Shown: piece after piece, positions 54,032-64,000 of the stretch
How positions within the stretch are numbered: the stretch's first letter is position 1
Layout: each line of letters opens with the position of its first letter
The notes under the pieces: model-generated
What the model saw: only the letters and a program-made list of their open reading frames with translations
Told to the model about the DNA's origin: nothing
Databases searched by the model: none
DNA from: Tenacibaculum pelagium
GTDB taxonomy: Bacteria > Bacteroidota > Bacteroidia > Flavobacteriales > Flavobacteriaceae
NCBI RefSeq assembly: GCF_014062345.1
Contig: NZ_JACGLS010000001.1
Location: forward strand, 372,001 to 436,000
DNA: 64,000 nt
Direction: 5' to 3'
Made by a program: the position numbers and the translations under genes

Positions 54032-55420
54032 ATGAATACTGGTTTTATAAAAAAGCACTTTTTCGCTATTGGTGTCTTCTTATTGGTTTTATTAAGAGTA
54101 ATCTTAAATACTTTTATTCCTTTAATGGATAAAACTGAGGCTCGTTATGCAGAGATTGCACGTGTAATGGCAGAAACTAATAACTATATAACTCCTCAGA
54201 TAGATTATGGAATACCTTTTTGGGCAAAACCTCCACTTTCTACTTGGCTATCTGCAATGAGTATTGAAATTTTCGGAGCCAATGAGTTTGCTGCTCGTTT
54301 ACCTTATTTATTACTATCTATTTTAATTGTTTTTTTAATTGGTAAATACGCAACAAAAGAAAAACTTCCTTTCTATTTACCTGGATTCATCATTTTAACT
54401 ATTCCACAATTTTTAATTCATGCAGGTGTAGTATCAACCGATACTGCTTTAATGTTTTGTACCACATTAGTTATGCTTTCTTTTTGGGAAGGCATGAAAG
54501 AGTATGCTAATAAAATGTGGAAATACTTAATTTTCTTAGGATTTGGGTTAGGACTTTTAGCCAAAGGACCCATTATATTTATTTTAACCTTACCTCCTAT
54601 TTTCTTTTGGTCATTATATACAAAGTCATTTTTTAAAATATTCAAACATTTTAATCTTTTAATAGGATTACCTATTGTAGCTATCATCGCTCTGCCTTGG
54701 TATTATTTTGCTGAACAAAAAACACCAGGTTTTATAGATTATTTTATTGTTGGTGAACATTTTAAACGTTTTTTCGACAGTTCATGGAGCGGAGATAAAT
54801 ACGGTTTTCCTAAACAACAACCATTAGGTATTATATGGCTATTTCTTTTAGCCTTTGCCTTACCATGGATACAAGTGGTGATAGGTAAAATATGGAAACA
54901 TAGAAAAACTGTAAAAACAAATTCTTGGGTAATTTTCTTATTATTCTGGTTACTATGGACTCCTTTATTTTTCACTATTTCTAAAAGTTTAATTCACCCA
55001 TATATAATGCCAATAATCGTACCTATAGCATTGTTGGTTACTCATTTTTGGAAAGAGTTACAACAAAAGAAACTAGTTATCGGTATCGCCTTAATAATAC
55101 CAGTATTGGCATTCTTTGCACTCATTGCAGGAACATTTACTAATAAAATTGAATACTTATCAAAAACCGATAAATATTTAATTGAAAAAAACTACGATAA
55201 TCAAATCCCTTTATACTATTACAATACAAAGAGTTATTCTAGTCAGTTTTACTCAAAAGGGAAATCGAAAAGTATTACTAAAGAAGAATTAGAAAAACTT
55301 GTAAATAATTCCAATACTTTCTTTATTATAATACCAAAAAAGAAAAAAGTAGATAGTATTAACGATTCTTTTGTTTTATTAGAGGAAAGTAAAAAAAATC
55401 AAATATTTAAAGTCAATTAA
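54032..55420 (+). CDS. GT39/ArnT-like membrane glycosyltransferase
   Basis: This 462-residue protein has about ten membrane segments. The first loop carries the GT-C acidic signature DKTEARYAEIAR and TPQIDYGIPFWAKPPLSTW, which match ArnT-type enzymes that move a sugar from undecaprenyl phosphate to lipid A or another surface glycan. The start is the ATG at 54032; a TTG at 54002 lies inside the preceding gene and is rejected. The acceptor is unknown. It likely uses the sugar-lipid made by its GT2 neighbour. Confidence 0.9.
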   Translation: MNTGFIKKHFFAIGVFLLVLLRVILNTFIPLMDKTEARYAEIARVMAETNNYITPQIDYGIPFWAKPPLSTWLSAMSIEIFGANEFAARLPYLLLSILIVFLIGKYATKEKLPFYLPGFIILTIPQFLIHAGVVSTDTALMFCTTLVMLSFWEGMKEYANKMWKYLIFLGFGLGLLAKGPIIFILTLPPIFFWSLYTKSFFKIFKHFNLLIGLPIVAIIALPWYYFAEQKTPGFIDYFIVGEHFKRFFDSSWSGDKYGFPKQQPLGIIWLFLLAFALPWIQVVIGKIWKHRKTVKTNSWVIFLLFWLLWTPLFFTISKSLIHPYIMPIIVPIALLVTHFWKELQQKKLVIGIALIIPVLAFFALIAGTFTNKIEYLSKTDKYLIEKNYDNQIPLYYYNTKSYSSQFYSKGKSKSITKEELEKLVNNSNTFFIIIPKKKKVDSINDSFVLLEESKKNQIFKVN

Positions 55421-55485
55421 CACCTAATTAAACTTTAAAGCTATAATTATTTAAGTTTTATACTTAAATTTAGATAACTTTTTTT

Positions 55486-55493
55486 TAAATTTG
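55486..55493 (+). promoter_or_regulatory. Promoter -7 element for rplS
   Basis: TAAATTTG followed by CAG matches TAnnTTTG and leaves a leader of about 60 bases before the rplS ATG. Confidence 0.5.
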
Positions 55494-55563
55494 CAGCCAC
55501 AAAATCAACCTCTGACGAAAAAATCGTGAATGTTGTTTTTAAACAACCATAAATATTAAAGAA

Positions 55564-55911
55564 ATGGATTTAGTAAAATTTGTTCAAGACGAATTTGTAA
55601 CAAGAAACGAATTACCAGAATTTTCAGCTGGAGACACTATTACAGTGTATTACGAAATTAGAGAAGGTGAAAAAGTACGTACTCAGTTTTTTAGAGGTGT
55701 AGTTATTCAAAGAAGAGGTTCAGGATCTTCTGAAACTTTTACTATCAGAAAAATGTCTGGTACTATTGGTGTAGAGCGTATCTTCCCAATCAACTTACCT
55801 TCTATCCAAAAAATCGAAGTAAACAAAAGAGGTACAGTTCGTAGAGCTCGTATTTATTACTTTAGAGGTCTTACTGGTAAAAAAGCAAGAATTAAAGAAA
55901 AAAGAAACTAA
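55564..55911 (+). CDS. rplS: 50S ribosomal protein L19
   Basis: The 115-residue protein shows the L19 signatures PEFSAGDTITVYYEIREGEK, RTQFFRGVVIQRRGSGSSETFTIRK and the C-terminal ARIYYFRGLTGKKARIKE. L19 sits at the interface of the two ribosomal subunits. Here it is a single gene with its own promoter-like element and a strong terminator, about 2.3 kb downstream of trmD and not in one compact operon with it. Confidence 0.98.
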   Translation: MDLVKFVQDEFVTRNELPEFSAGDTITVYYEIREGEKVRTQFFRGVVIQRRGSGSSETFTIRKMSGTIGVERIFPINLPSIQKIEVNKRGTVRRARIYYFRGLTGKKARIKEKRN

Positions 55912-55934
55912 GATTTTCTTTTTCTCAAGAAATT

Positions 55935-55968
55935 TAAAAAACACCATGAAATTCATGGTGTTTTTTTT
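55935..55968 (+). terminator. Terminator after rplS
   Basis: AAAAAACACCATGAA and TTCATGGTGTTTTTT pair with a long T-run behind. Confidence 0.88.
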
Positions 55969-56284
55969 ATTCACAATTGTTAATAACTACGGTTTATAAT
56001 TTGTTGATTACTAATTAGTTAAAATTAACAAATGAGAATAAAAATTACTTATATTTACAATAGATTTTATTAAGTAAGTAATATCACATTAAAGTTTAAC
56101 TATAATGATTACTGAAAGATAAATTGTAAAGTAACGTTCTTTATATAAAGTTTTTAAACACTAATTAGTTTGTGAATCAAAATAAGTTTGTTCTAGTTAT
56201 AAACTATTCTTTAGTTTTATAATTAGTAGTTATAAGTAATTATTGATGCGTTTAGCTTTAATTAGTTCGTTTAAAAGCAAAAAG
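55969..56284. other. Non-coding stretch between the rplS terminator and the candidate RNA
   Basis: No ORF of useful length is present on either strand. The sequence is very AT-rich and contains repeated ACTAATTAGT-like palindromes and one TAnnTTTG element (TAAGTTTG at 56183-56190) that could start a transcript running rightward to the terminator at 56430-56476. Confidence 0.6.
56010..56267. repeat. Repeated palindrome ACTAATTAGT
   Basis: Perfect palindrome ACTAATTAGT occurs at 56010-56019 and again at 56160-56169, exactly 150 bases apart, each followed by T. Weaker versions are TAATTAGTAG near 56219 and TTAATTAGTT at 56258-56267. They could be sites for a dimeric regulator, or chance in AT-rich DNA. 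Confidence 0.4.
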
Positions 56285-56476
56285 AAACATTAATTATACA
56301 GATAGAATGTTTGTAGAACAATGTTTCGAAATGAAATAGGAAAGTAGTTTTATCTACGGATGTAAACATAAAACATCGTTTTTATTTGATTATGTAGCAA
56401 TACAACTCAGTGCGAATACTATTTCAAAGAAAGCCATATTATTACAAGAAATTGTTTGATATGGCTTTTGTTTTTA
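56285..56476 (+). ncRNA. Candidate structured small RNA upstream of icd
   Basis: No protein is encoded, yet the stretch ends in a good intrinsic terminator. Several pairings are visible: AAACATT (56285-56291) with AATGTTT (56306-56312); GAAATAG (56333-56339) with CTATTTC (56419-56425), closing a region of about 90 bases; within it GTAG/CTAC (56344-56357) and GATGT/ACATC (56359-56377). A promoter-like element before icd lies downstream of the terminator, so this seems to be an independent transcript rather than the icd leader. It could be a flavobacterial 6S-type RNA or something undescribed; no consensus was tested. Confidence 0.4.
56430..56476 (+). terminator. Terminator of the candidate RNA
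   Basis: AAAGCCATAT (56430-56439) pairs with ATATGGCTTT (56459-56468). An inner ACAA/TTGT pairing extends the hairpin, and a T-rich tail follows. No gene lies between this and the rplS terminator. Confidence 0.75.
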
Positions 56477-56574
56477 TCAACCTTTTTAGAGATTTAACTT
56501 ATTATTTTATCAAATTCATAATGAAACAAGCTAATTAATAACAATTTAGCATCAAAAAATTCATTGTGAATTCT

Positions 56575-56582
56575 TAAATTTG
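56575..56582 (+). promoter_or_regulatory. Promoter -7 element for icd
   Basis: TAAATTTG followed by CA matches TAnnTTTG. It gives a leader of about 65 bases before the icd ATG. Confidence 0.5.
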
Positions 56583-56642
56583 CAACACTTCAAAATAAAA
56601 TTTAATGATTATTGTGTGCATTAATTAATAATGCCACCTTAA

Positions 56643-58880
<2,238 letters not shown>

Positions 58881-58900
58881 TAGTACGTAAATATAAATTC

Positions 58901-58932
58901 AAAAGCAGGTGAGAAAACTCACCTGCTTTTTT
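58901..58932 (+). terminator. Terminator after icd
   Basis: AAAAGCAGGTGAG and CTCACCTGCTTTT pair around a short A-rich loop, followed by T. Confidence 0.88.
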
Positions 58933-59085
58933 GTTGCTAATAATAAATAACCAAACAAATTAATAAACAGTAGCAACAATATGTTGTCCTCTATAATTTT
59001 CAGCTATTAAATCAATCGCTATAGTTTTTAAGACACTTAAATTTTAATATTGTCACTTTATAATTTTCAAAAGCTGAATTATTAG

Positions 59086-59093
59086 TAAATTTG
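59086..59093 (+). promoter_or_regulatory. Promoter -7 element immediately before murQ
   Basis: TAAATTTG ends four bases before the murQ ATG at 59098. As at trmD, this spacing points to a leaderless or near-leaderless transcript. Confidence 0.45.
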
Positions 59094-59097
59094 ATTT

Positions 59098-59913
59098 ATG
59101 AACTTTACCAAAACAACAGAACAAGATTCAAACTATAATAATTTAGAACAAATGAGTGTTTCTGAATTATTAACTAACATAAATAACGAAGATAAAACTG
59201 TACCATTAGCTGTAGAGAAGTCTTTGCCGCAAATAGAACGATTAACAGAACAAATCGTTTTAAAATTAAAAGAAGGCGGAAGACTTTTTTATATAGGAGC
59301 AGGTACAAGCGGACGATTAGGTATTGTTGATGCTAGTGAGTGCCCTCCTACTTTTGGTGTTCCTCACGAATTAGTTGTCGGACTTATTGCTGGAGGCGAT
59401 ATTGCTATTAGAAAAGCTGTTGAATTTGCAGAAGATTCTAAAGAACAAGGTTGGACAGATTTGCAAGAACATAAAATTTCTAACAAAGATGTGGTAGTTG
59501 GTATTGCTGCTTCTGGCACAACACCATACGTAATTTCAGCTTTAGAAAAATGCAATAAAAATGGAATTATTACAGGATGCATTACTTGTAATCAAGGAAG
59601 TCCGTTAGCACTAACAGCACAATTCCCTATTGAAGTTATTGTAGGGCCTGAGTTTGTAACCGGAAGTTCAAGAATGAAAGCAGGAACGGCTCAAAAGCTT
59701 GTTTTAAATATGCTAACTACTGCTACGATGATTCAATTAGGAAAGGTAAAAGGAAATAAAATGGTTGATATGCAACTATCTAACAATAAATTGGTAGACA
59801 GAGGTGAAAAAATGTTAGTATCAGAATTAAATATCGACCAAAAAAAGGCTAGTGAATTACTAAAAAAGCATGGCAGTGTTCGCGCAGTTATTAAAAACTT
59901 TAAACATGAGTAA
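59098..59913 (+). CDS. murQ: N-acetylmuramic acid 6-phosphate etherase
   Basis: MurQ splits the lactyl ether of MurNAc-6-phosphate during cell-wall recycling. The SIS domain carries [25 protein letters not shown] with the catalytic Glu81, and the [11 protein letters not shown] segment and [16 protein letters not shown] follow. I start at 59098 because residues 5-40 ([11 protein letters not shown] and on) align with the conserved MurQ N-terminus; a later Met at 59152 would lose this. The length (271 aa) is normal. The stop overlaps the next gene's start region. Confidence 0.96.
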   Translation: MNFTKTTEQDSNYNNLEQMSVSELLTNINNEDKTVPLAVEKSLPQIERLTEQIVLKLKEGGRLFYIGAGTSGRLGIVDASECPPTFGVPHELVVGLIAGGDIAIRKAVEFAEDSKEQGWTDLQEHKISNKDVVVGIAASGTTPYVISALEKCNKNGIITGCITCNQGSPLALTAQFPIEVIVGPEFVTGSSRMKAGTAQKLVLNMLTTATMIQLGKVKGNKMVDMQLSNNKLVDRGEKMLVSELNIDQKKASELLKKHGSVRAVIKNFKHE

Positions 59914-60145
59914 ACCAATCACATCAGATAGAGTAGTAAAACGATTCGTTATTTTATTAGGATTATTAATCCTCTCTCCTATTGTATTAAGTTTTGGATT
60001 TAAAGCGCTACGAGTTTTTACAGAGAGCCCAAAAAACTTCATTGCCTACTTTTTATTAGGCTTAGGTATTTTTTTAATTTTATTTACCGTTTATTTCGGA
60101 TTTAAAACAATCAAAACTTTTTTAGATAACTTATTTCAAAAATAA
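59906..60145 (+). CDS. DUF6095-like small membrane protein
   Basis: This 79-residue protein has two hydrophobic segments ([18 protein letters not shown] and [22 protein letters not shown]) separated by a short loop. It starts at the ATG at 59906, overlapping the murQ end by eight bases, and its stop is one base before the next gene's TTG start. Its function is unknown. The murQ context suggests a link to cell-wall recycling or envelope upkeep. Confidence 0.85.
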   Translation: MSKPITSDRVVKRFVILLGLLILSPIVLSFGFKALRVFTESPKNFIAYFLLGLGIFLILFTVYFGFKTIKTFLDNLFQK

Positions 60146-60146
60146 A

Positions 60147-61199
60147 TTGAAGTCGAATAACACCATAGAAAAACTTATAAACTGGGAACATTGGCCATCG
60201 TACATGTTCTATCTTCCAAACATCCCTTTTGCTTTTTATCATGCGGTAAAAGCTAGAAGTTTAGTTTTTTATACGGCTGCAAACCCAAGTATTGAAAACT
60301 CAGGAATTGGAACAGAGTCTAAATATAAAACACTTCAATTATTTCCTGAAAAATATTTACCTAAAACAGTATTTCATAAAGCTAACTCAAGCATAGAAGC
60401 GACTTTATTAAATATTGAACAAAAAAAAATATCGTACCCTTTAATCGCAAAACCAGATATTGGTTTTCGTGGGCTATTAGTTAAAAAAATAGAAAACAAA
60501 AATGATTTAGTCAATTATTTAAACAAATATCCAATCGATATTATTGTTCAAGAGTTTTTAACTGAAGAGAATGAGTGTGGTATTTTTTACCACCGCTTGC
60601 CAAATGAAGAAAAAGGCAAAATTACGTCAATTACCTTAAAAGAGTTTTTGCACGTTATTGGAGATGGGAAATCTACACTAGAGCAATTAATAAATAATGA
60701 TAAAAGAGTAAAAATCTACTTGAATCTAATTAAAGAAGATGCTTCGTTAGATTTACAAAAAATCATTACAAAAGGAGAAAAATTTAAACTTTCTGCTATT
60801 GGAAATCATTCTAAAGGAACGCGTTTTATTAATGGAAATCATCTAATATCTAAAGAATTAGAAAACTCTATAGACAATCTAAACAATCAAGTAAACGATT
60901 GGTATTATGGTAGATTGGATATTAAATACGACTCTTTTGATGATATTTTAAATGGAAGTTTTAAAATACTGGAATTGAACGGAATTCTTGCAGAACCTAC
61001 CCATATTTACGATGCAGAATGCACTAATTATTTTAAAGCTTTAAAAGAAATCAGAAAACATTGGAAACAATTAAACAAAATAGCAAGATTTAACCATGAC
61101 GAAAAACAAATACCTTACAGAACAACTTTTGGTTTACTAAAAGACGTCAATAATTTAAGAAATTACACTAAATACATTTCTAAATTAACAAGAGGCTAA
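60147..61199 (+). CDS. ATP-grasp family protein, D-Ala-D-Ala ligase-like
   Basis: The 350-residue protein begins at TTG, coupled to the upstream stop. Its N-terminal 90 residues are unlike classic Ddl. The ATP-grasp core shows SYPLIAKPDIGFRG (Lys102), IIVQEFLTEENECGIFYHRLP, a GRLDIKYDSF segment and ILELNGILAEPTHIYD, which fit nucleotide and metal binding. Position after murQ suggests a peptide- or sugar-linked ligase in envelope metabolism. It is not likely to be the main D-Ala-D-Ala ligase. The acceptor is unknown. Confidence 0.8.
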   Translation: MKSNNTIEKLINWEHWPSYMFYLPNIPFAFYHAVKARSLVFYTAANPSIENSGIGTESKYKTLQLFPEKYLPKTVFHKANSSIEATLLNIEQKKISYPLIAKPDIGFRGLLVKKIENKNDLVNYLNKYPIDIIVQEFLTEENECGIFYHRLPNEEKGKITSITLKEFLHVIGDGKSTLEQLINNDKRVKIYLNLIKEDASLDLQKIITKGEKFKLSAIGNHSKGTRFINGNHLISKELENSIDNLNNQVNDWYYGRLDIKYDSFDDILNGSFKILELNGILAEPTHIYDAECTNYFKALKEIRKHWKQLNKIARFNHDEKQIPYRTTFGLLKDVNNLRNYTKYISKLTRG

Positions 61200-61275
61200 T
61201 GTACTCAGTTTATATACTACAAAATAGATAACATTAAGTTAAACTAAAATATAGGATAATCACCCATTTGTAATT

Positions 61276-61283
61276 TACTTTTG
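61276..61283 (+). promoter_or_regulatory. Promoter -7 element for the secreted-protein cluster
   Basis: TACTTTTG followed by C matches TAnnTTTG and leaves a leader of about 45 bases before the ATG at 61334. Confidence 0.4.
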
Positions 61284-61333
61284 CTGAATACAATAAAAAA
61301 TACTATTATTGTAATGTTAACCCCCAAACATGT

Positions 61334-62275
61334 ATGAAGACTAACCTCTCGTTTTTACTTCTTATTTTACTTAACATTTCTCTTTACGCTCAGGTAAAGA
61401 TTGGGGATAATCCTGCTGTAATACATCCAAATTCAATTTTAGAACTCGAAAGCATCGATAAAGCTTTAGTGATTAGTCGTATGACAAATACGCAAATGAA
61501 TTCGGTAACACCTTTACGTGGTGCCTTAGTTTTCAACACTGATCAAAACTGTGTTTTTATGTACGATGGAACTGCATGGAGAAGTTTATGCAATACTGGC
61601 GCAGGGATAAATGTAACCACAGCTGCAACAGCACCAACTAGCAATAACTTAGGAGATTTTTGGATTAACGACTCTCTAAACAATGCCACAAGTATTTGGG
61701 ATGGTCTTAATTGGATATCTATAGATAATAATCCTAGAAGAGGAAATGGAGCTCCGAATGCTACTTTAGCCCCTAACCCAACAGCAGGTGATGTATATGT
61801 AGATAGTGCTAATGGAAATATTTACGCTTACGACGGTACAACTTGGATAAACTCTAACACTACAGTAAGTGCCAATAATGGATTATTAATTGATGCTACT
61901 AACACCATTCAACTTGGTGGAGTATTAATTAATCCTACTACCATACAAACTGACGCAACCAGCACGTTAGCTATAACTGGCTTAGAAGATGGAGATACTA
62001 CTCAAGATGACATTGTAACTGTTAACAGAACTACTGGACAATTAAGAAAAGTAAGCGCTGCTAATTTATTAACTGAAGAAGTTACTGAACTGACAGCAAT
62101 AGACGGTCAGTTAATTTTCAACAACGGATTTACCTTACAATCTACCGATAAAGTAAATGTATATAGAAACGGAGTACGTATAGATTTTACTATAGTAAAC
62201 AACACTACTATAGAAATAGAGCCTGAAGCAATTTGCTACGCAGGTGACCAAATAAGAATAGTTCAATTTTATTAA
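61334..62275 (+). CDS. Secreted fibre-like protein with tail-fibre-type C-terminal module (1 of cluster)
   Basis: A signal peptide (SLYAQ, about residue 20) leads into an NPAVIHPNSILELESIDKALVISRMT segment, the form common at the start of Bacteroidota surface and fibre proteins. Two repeat units follow (GDFWINDSLNNATSIWDGLNWIS and GDVYVDSANGNIYAYDGTTWI). Near the C-terminus come TTGQLRKVSAANLL and then a module reading VNVYRNGVRIDFTIVNNTTIEI and GDQIRIVQFY. The module recalls tail-fibre domains of marine phages. It is probably exported and assembled at the surface. No T9SS signal is evident. Confidence 0.8.
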   Translation: MKTNLSFLLLILLNISLYAQVKIGDNPAVIHPNSILELESIDKALVISRMTNTQMNSVTPLRGALVFNTDQNCVFMYDGTAWRSLCNTGAGINVTTAATAPTSNNLGDFWINDSLNNATSIWDGLNWISIDNNPRRGNGAPNATLAPNPTAGDVYVDSANGNIYAYDGTTWINSNTTVSANNGLLIDATNTIQLGGVLINPTTIQTDATSTLAITGLEDGDTTQDDIVTVNRTTGQLRKVSAANLLTEEVTELTAIDGQLIFNNGFTLQSTDKVNVYRNGVRIDFTIVNNTTIEIEPEAICYAGDQIRIVQFY

Positions 62276-62318
62276 TAATAAAAACCCCTAATTATAAACC
62301 GAAAACAATTATTTAATT

Positions 62319-63137
62319 ATGAAAACAATTACAAACAAATTTAAAATCGCATTAGTCGCCGTTGGTTTACTTGCCGTTGGTACAGTTAATGCACAAACAA
62401 CTGGAACAGACATAACCAAACAAGCACCTACTGTATTAGGTTCTTCAACTACAGCTACAGCAGCTACTCCAGGAGCAAGTGCTATAGTTGCTCCAACATC
62501 AGGAGCAACTGTACAAGGAGGGTCAGTTAGAGTTATAGATAACAAAGGAACAATGAAATATCTACAAGTTCAAAATGGATTAACTCAGATGACTAATACT
62601 GCACCTGATGGAGGTATTACAACAACCTGGCAATTGGGAGGTCAAATAGTTAGTGATACAGATATAGACTTTAATGGTAACGTTTTTTCTTTTAACAATG
62701 TTGTTCAGATTGATGGTACGGATGCTGTAAATGGGATTGCTGCTACAACTACAACTACTGCTAGTGGGCAAGGTAATACTGGATGGACATTATTAGTAAG
62801 AGATGAAGGTACTGGTGAAATAAAAAAATTATTAGCTTCAGACTTAGTGGTTAGTGGTCAAACATATTTCACTGCCGCAGTAGCTGATGCAGTTGCTGGT
62901 GCAACCGCAGCAGAACTAACATTTGATGTTACTGCAGGAACTCCTGCTTTAGCTGGAGCACAGCTTCCATTACCTGATTACAGTAAAGTTTGGGTATATA
63001 GAAATGGAGCAAAGTTAATTGCTAATTTAGATTATACAATTGTTGGATCTACGGTTGTTTTAGCTGAGAATGCTACAGCCCCAAGTGATTGGAGTTTATT
63101 TTCTGGCGATATTATTGAAGTACAATATGTTAAATAA
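62319..63137 (+). CDS. Secreted fibre-like protein with tail-fibre-type C-terminal module (2 of cluster)
   Basis: A signal peptide (VGTVNAQ, about residue 26) precedes an Ala/Thr-rich segment and a GGSVRVIDNKGTMKYLQVQNG stretch. The C-terminal third matches the preceding protein in layout: TGEIKKLLASDLV, then WVYRNGAKLIANLDYTIVGSTVVL and GDIIEVQYVK. The two are therefore distant paralogues. It lies 43 bases after the previous gene and five before the next. It is very rich in Thr and Ala, with few charged residues, as expected of a surface fibre or matrix protein. Confidence 0.8.
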   Translation: MKTITNKFKIALVAVGLLAVGTVNAQTTGTDITKQAPTVLGSSTTATAATPGASAIVAPTSGATVQGGSVRVIDNKGTMKYLQVQNGLTQMTNTAPDGGITTTWQLGGQIVSDTDIDFNGNVFSFNNVVQIDGTDAVNGIAATTTTTASGQGNTGWTLLVRDEGTGEIKKLLASDLVVSGQTYFTAAVADAVAGATAAELTFDVTAGTPALAGAQLPLPDYSKVWVYRNGAKLIANLDYTIVGSTVVLAENATAPSDWSLFSGDIIEVQYVK

Positions 63138-63142
63138 CATTA

Positions 63143-63796
63143 ATGCCTAAAAACATTAAACATATAAAATTACTTATACTAACTTTTGCATTGGTACTGT
63201 TAAACACAAGTACCAATGCACAAGAAGTTAGGGTTATTGATAACAAAGGAACTATACAAACTGTTAAAAGTAATACAGTAAATACCTCAATTACTGAAAG
63301 TACACCTGCTGATTATATAGCAAATGTAGATGCCACCTACTCACCTATTGAAAACGACACTTACATATACACTCCTGCTAATGGAGAAAAAGTGTACTAT
63401 GTTTATGATGGAGTAAATTGGAATATGATAGCACCTACAAAAGCTGCTAGGGTATTTTACCCACCATCTATAGCTATTGACGCTTCTTCTATTTCCGCTG
63501 ACCCAACAATACCAAGTTCAGGTGATGAATCTATTGACCTGTATAATGATTATTATAGACAATTTAGATTAGAGGCAAACCTTTTACCAACACCTGGAAA
63601 ATCTGCCCAAAGTACTGGATCTCCAAATATAGTACCATACTATGAAAGGAATGAATTATATTATTATGTTACTTATTATGATCCATCTGTAATTGAAAAT
63701 GTTTCTATTGATGCTGACGGAAATATGAGTTATGATATTATATCTACACCTACAGACGACAATACAATTATAAATGTAGTATTTGTTGTAAAATAA
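63143..63796 (+). CDS. Secreted protein of unknown family (3 of cluster)
   Basis: A signal peptide (STNAQ, about residue 27) is followed by EVRVIDNKGTIQTVKSN, which shares the VRVIDNKGT phrase with the previous gene. A GEKVYYVYDGVNWNMI segment recalls the YDGTTW repeats of the first gene. The remainder is Tyr-rich and ends IINVVFVVK, like the strand-ending VQYVK and IVQFY of its neighbours. It therefore appears related to them but lacks the full NGxxL module. The three genes are probably co-transcribed. Confidence 0.75.
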   Translation: MPKNIKHIKLLILTFALVLLNTSTNAQEVRVIDNKGTIQTVKSNTVNTSITESTPADYIANVDATYSPIENDTYIYTPANGEKVYYVYDGVNWNMIAPTKAARVFYPPSIAIDASSISADPTIPSSGDESIDLYNDYYRQFRLEANLLPTPGKSAQSTGSPNIVPYYERNELYYYVTYYDPSVIENVSIDADGNMSYDIISTPTDDNTIINVVFVVK

Positions 63797-63813
63797 TACT
63801 TAAAAGAAAGCTT

Positions 63814-64000
63814 ATGAAGTTTTTAAAAACATATATTTTTTTCTTTTTAGTATTTAGTTATACATTAATTTCTGCACAAACCACTGGAGATTTTAGATCA
63901 AGACAAAATGGTAATTGGAATGATCCTAATAGCTGGGAGTATTATAATGGAACTATTTGGGTTAATCCTGCTACAACTTACCCTGGACAAATAGCAACTA
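63814..64000 (+). CDS. Secreted protein, N-terminal fragment at right edge (4 of cluster)
   Basis: The gene begins at the ATG at 63814 and runs off the window. A signal peptide (LISAQ, about residue 22) is followed by TTGDFRSRQNGNWNDPNSWEYYNGTIWVNP. That phrase is typical of the N-terminal domain of large Bacteroidota secreted proteins, often T9SS substrates. The partial product is 62 residues. It is 17 bases after the third cluster gene and in the same direction. Confidence 0.75.
   Translation, partial: MKFLKTYIFFFLVFSYTLISAQTTGDFRSRQNGNWNDPNSWEYYNGTIWVNPATTYPGQIAT

Noticed and set aside
56333..56360. AGGAAAGT stretch resembling the RNase P RNA core
   Set aside because: The bases that should follow, and the partner regions near the 3' end, are not present.
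59870..59905. Upstream start for the DUF6095-like gene inside murQ
   Set aside because: The ATG at 59906 gives the family-like start MSKPITSDR; the longer version is a shadow of murQ.
62309..62545. Minus-strand open frame opposite the second secreted protein
   Set aside because: Its Val/Ala-rich translation mirrors the Thr/Ala-rich coding strand; no independent support.

Overview
The window is an AT-rich stretch of a Bacteroidota chromosome, most likely from a marine member of the Flavobacteriaceae close to Tenacibaculum or Polaribacter. This is inferred from gene content: type IX secretion (T9SS) C-terminal signals, TonB-dependent receptors with carboxypeptidase-like N-terminal domains, a DUF4249 lipoprotein, a monomeric isocitrate dehydrogenase, a fused E1 alpha-beta dehydrogenase, and promoter elements of the form TAnnTTTG. 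I saw no rRNA, tRNA, CRISPR array, insertion sequence or prophage block. Most of the window is dense core genome, with a few accessory surface-protein regions.

Layout. 1-3.8 kb: the start of a SulP permease (leftward), then pyrR-pyrB, a small conserved gene, a protein that is little more than a T9SS signal, RNase Z, and a CoA-binding protein. 3.9-9.8 kb: an outer-membrane barrel protein, a FabH-like ketosynthase and a large surface lipoprotein. 10-20.3 kb: htpG, a metallopeptidase-like DUF885 lipoprotein, an LRR T9SS substrate, a propeller/NTF2 protein, an ECF sigma factor with its membrane partner, and two paralogous membrane proteins of unknown family. 20.3-25.6 kb: a four-gene operon (M28 peptidase, YdeI-like, TIGR01777 epimerase, GNAT) and two secreted proteins. 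25.9-29.3 kb: branched-chain 2-oxoacid dehydrogenase E1 and E2, tail to tail.

29.5-41.7 kb is a nearly complete haem pathway from glutamyl-tRNA. Leftward are hemA, hemC-hemD (fused), hemB, hemL, a lipoprotein gene, hemE, a thioredoxin-fold gene, an EI24 gene and hemF. Rightward, from the other side of the same intergenic region, are an AraC-type regulator, an RNA methyltransferase, hemH and hemJ. This gives every step from glutamyl-tRNA to protohaem, with a candidate regulator at the divergent point.

41.7-61.2 kb: recR, pepD, then a TonB-receptor operon (unknown secreted protein, STN-type receptor, DUF4249 lipoprotein, MG2/plug-like protein), acpH, an RluA-type synthase, trmD, two glycosyltransferases and rplS. 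A 743-base non-coding gap follows that seems to hold an independent structured RNA. Next come icd and a murQ-DUF6095-ATP-grasp operon. 61.3-64 kb: a tandem run of short secreted proteins, two of which share a tail-fibre-like C-terminal module; the run continues past the right edge.

The most promising leads are the candidate RNA before icd, the haem cluster with its divergent AraC regulator, the tandem fibre-like secreted proteins, the paralogous membrane-protein pair, and the sigma-factor gene whose homology extends upstream of any ATG.
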